In this document: positions 23,405-23,785 of the stretch, one piece after another
How positions within the stretch are numbered: position 1 is the first letter of the stretch
Layout of the letters: each line of letters starts with the position of its first letter
Source of the DNA: a virus
DNA length: 23,785 nucleotides
IMG/VR virus record: IMGVR_UViG_3300031565_000374
Span: 1 to 23,785 of that record
Strand: one strand, 5' to 3'
Program-made: the position numbers and the translations under genes
The notes under the pieces: model-generated
The model's input: only the letters and a program-made list of their open reading frames with translations
Database searches by the model: none
What the model was told of the DNA's origin: nothing

Positions 23405-23785
23405 TTAATATTCGAGGACTGCCCAGTCGTACGCTAGCGTAAGACTAATTGAAATCGGATCGTCTACAGAAAAATCATAAGAATCAAAATTAGCAGTAAC
23501 AATCTGCGTACCATATAATCGCCACTTCTCAACCAAATCACCTACAGGACCAATACCATAAAGATCAATCTCTTTCTTATAGAAATCAACATAGCCGTCA
23601 CGACCAGTTAAACTTTCATGATGAAGTCGTACCCATTCCATTACAGATTGAGCAGCAGATGGAACAACCGGATCGTATAAGGTTATATCAATCTCGCCCC
23701 ATTCTGCTTTGCCGGCGACATATCGTTTGATATTCATGTAATCAATCGTTACTTTATTGATTGAAATATAAGGTTTCGTAGATGA
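23405..23785 (-). CDS. Tail tube protein, T4 gp19-like (5' end missing)
   Basis: The frame stays open to the right edge, so the ATG at 23737 is internal; 126 C-terminal residues are visible. They read INKVTIDYMNIKRYVAGKAE, then WGEIDITLYDPV, a helix with VMEWVRLHHESLTG, YKKEIDLYGIGPVGD, W-x-LYGTQIV and a closing LAYDWAVLEY. This is the classic second half of gp19-type tube proteins, which stack as hexamers to form the inner tube. The sheath gene is expected upstream, beyond the window. A strong terminator follows. Confidence 0.88.
   Translation of the reverse strand, partial: SSTKPYISINKVTIDYMNIKRYVAGKAEWGEIDITLYDPVVPSAAQSVMEWVRLHHESLTGRDGYVDFYKKEIDLYGIGPVGDLVEKWRLYGTQIVTANFDSYDFSVDDPISISLTLAYDWAVLEY

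Overview
The window is part of a contractile-tailed (myovirus) phage genome. It is AT-rich and densely packed, and almost everything is read from the minus strand. The tail genes look like the T4 superfamily: a gp19-like tail tube, gp26/gp51-like baseplate-hub assembly proteins, a tape measure, a LysM-type baseplate protein and a hub-like protein. The replication genes are mixed: a gp41/DnaB-type helicase, a FEN-type 5'-3' exonuclease, a gp32-like single-strand-binding protein, a RecA recombinase, and a family A (Pol I-type) DNA polymerase without a visible proofreading domain. A T4-like virion with a stand-alone family A polymerase recalls Rhodothermus phage RM378. A lipobox lipoprotein would fit a Gram-negative, possibly Bacteroidota, host. 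Both points are inference. No tRNA, rRNA, integrase, IS element or CRISPR array was recognised. || Layout in the direction of transcription (high to low coordinates). Tail module, 23785-14180: tail tube (runs off the right edge), strong terminator, DUF2283 protein, gp26/gp51-like protein, an overlapping small protein (possible frameshift site), terminator, a 71-aa protein, tape measure, large baseplate/tube-cap-like protein, LysM protein, hub-like protein, small structural-type protein. Mixed middle, 14158-7194: family A polymerase, an 83-aa protein, a 734-aa protein with a nuclease-like motif, three small hypotheticals, a very AT-rich methyltransferase-glycosyltransferase fusion that looks like an acquired cargo gene, then two tiny ORFs. 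Replication module, 7092-1679: SSB, terminator, RecA, long hairpin, Vsr/EDxHD-like nuclease, 5'-3' exonuclease, helicase, two small zinc-motif proteins, ending at a terminator usable from both sides. Left edge: a single plus-strand lipoprotein gene (1034-1672), a divergent small minus-strand gene (649-942), and the N-terminal 196 residues of an RlaP/COG3541-type nucleotidyltransferase behind a near-consensus sigma70 promoter (the gene runs off the left edge). || Most genes are spaced by a few bases or overlap by 4-50, with GGAG/AGGAG ribosome sites, so they are probably polycistronic. The replication genes form a coherent DNA-synthesis and recombination set and the tail genes a coherent assembly line. 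The most unusual items are the divergent polymerase active site, the three-part sugar-modifying enzyme, the phage lipoprotein, the nucleotidyltransferase, the possible frameshift ahead of the tape measure, and a recurring AT-rich intergenic motif that may be a phage promoter element.
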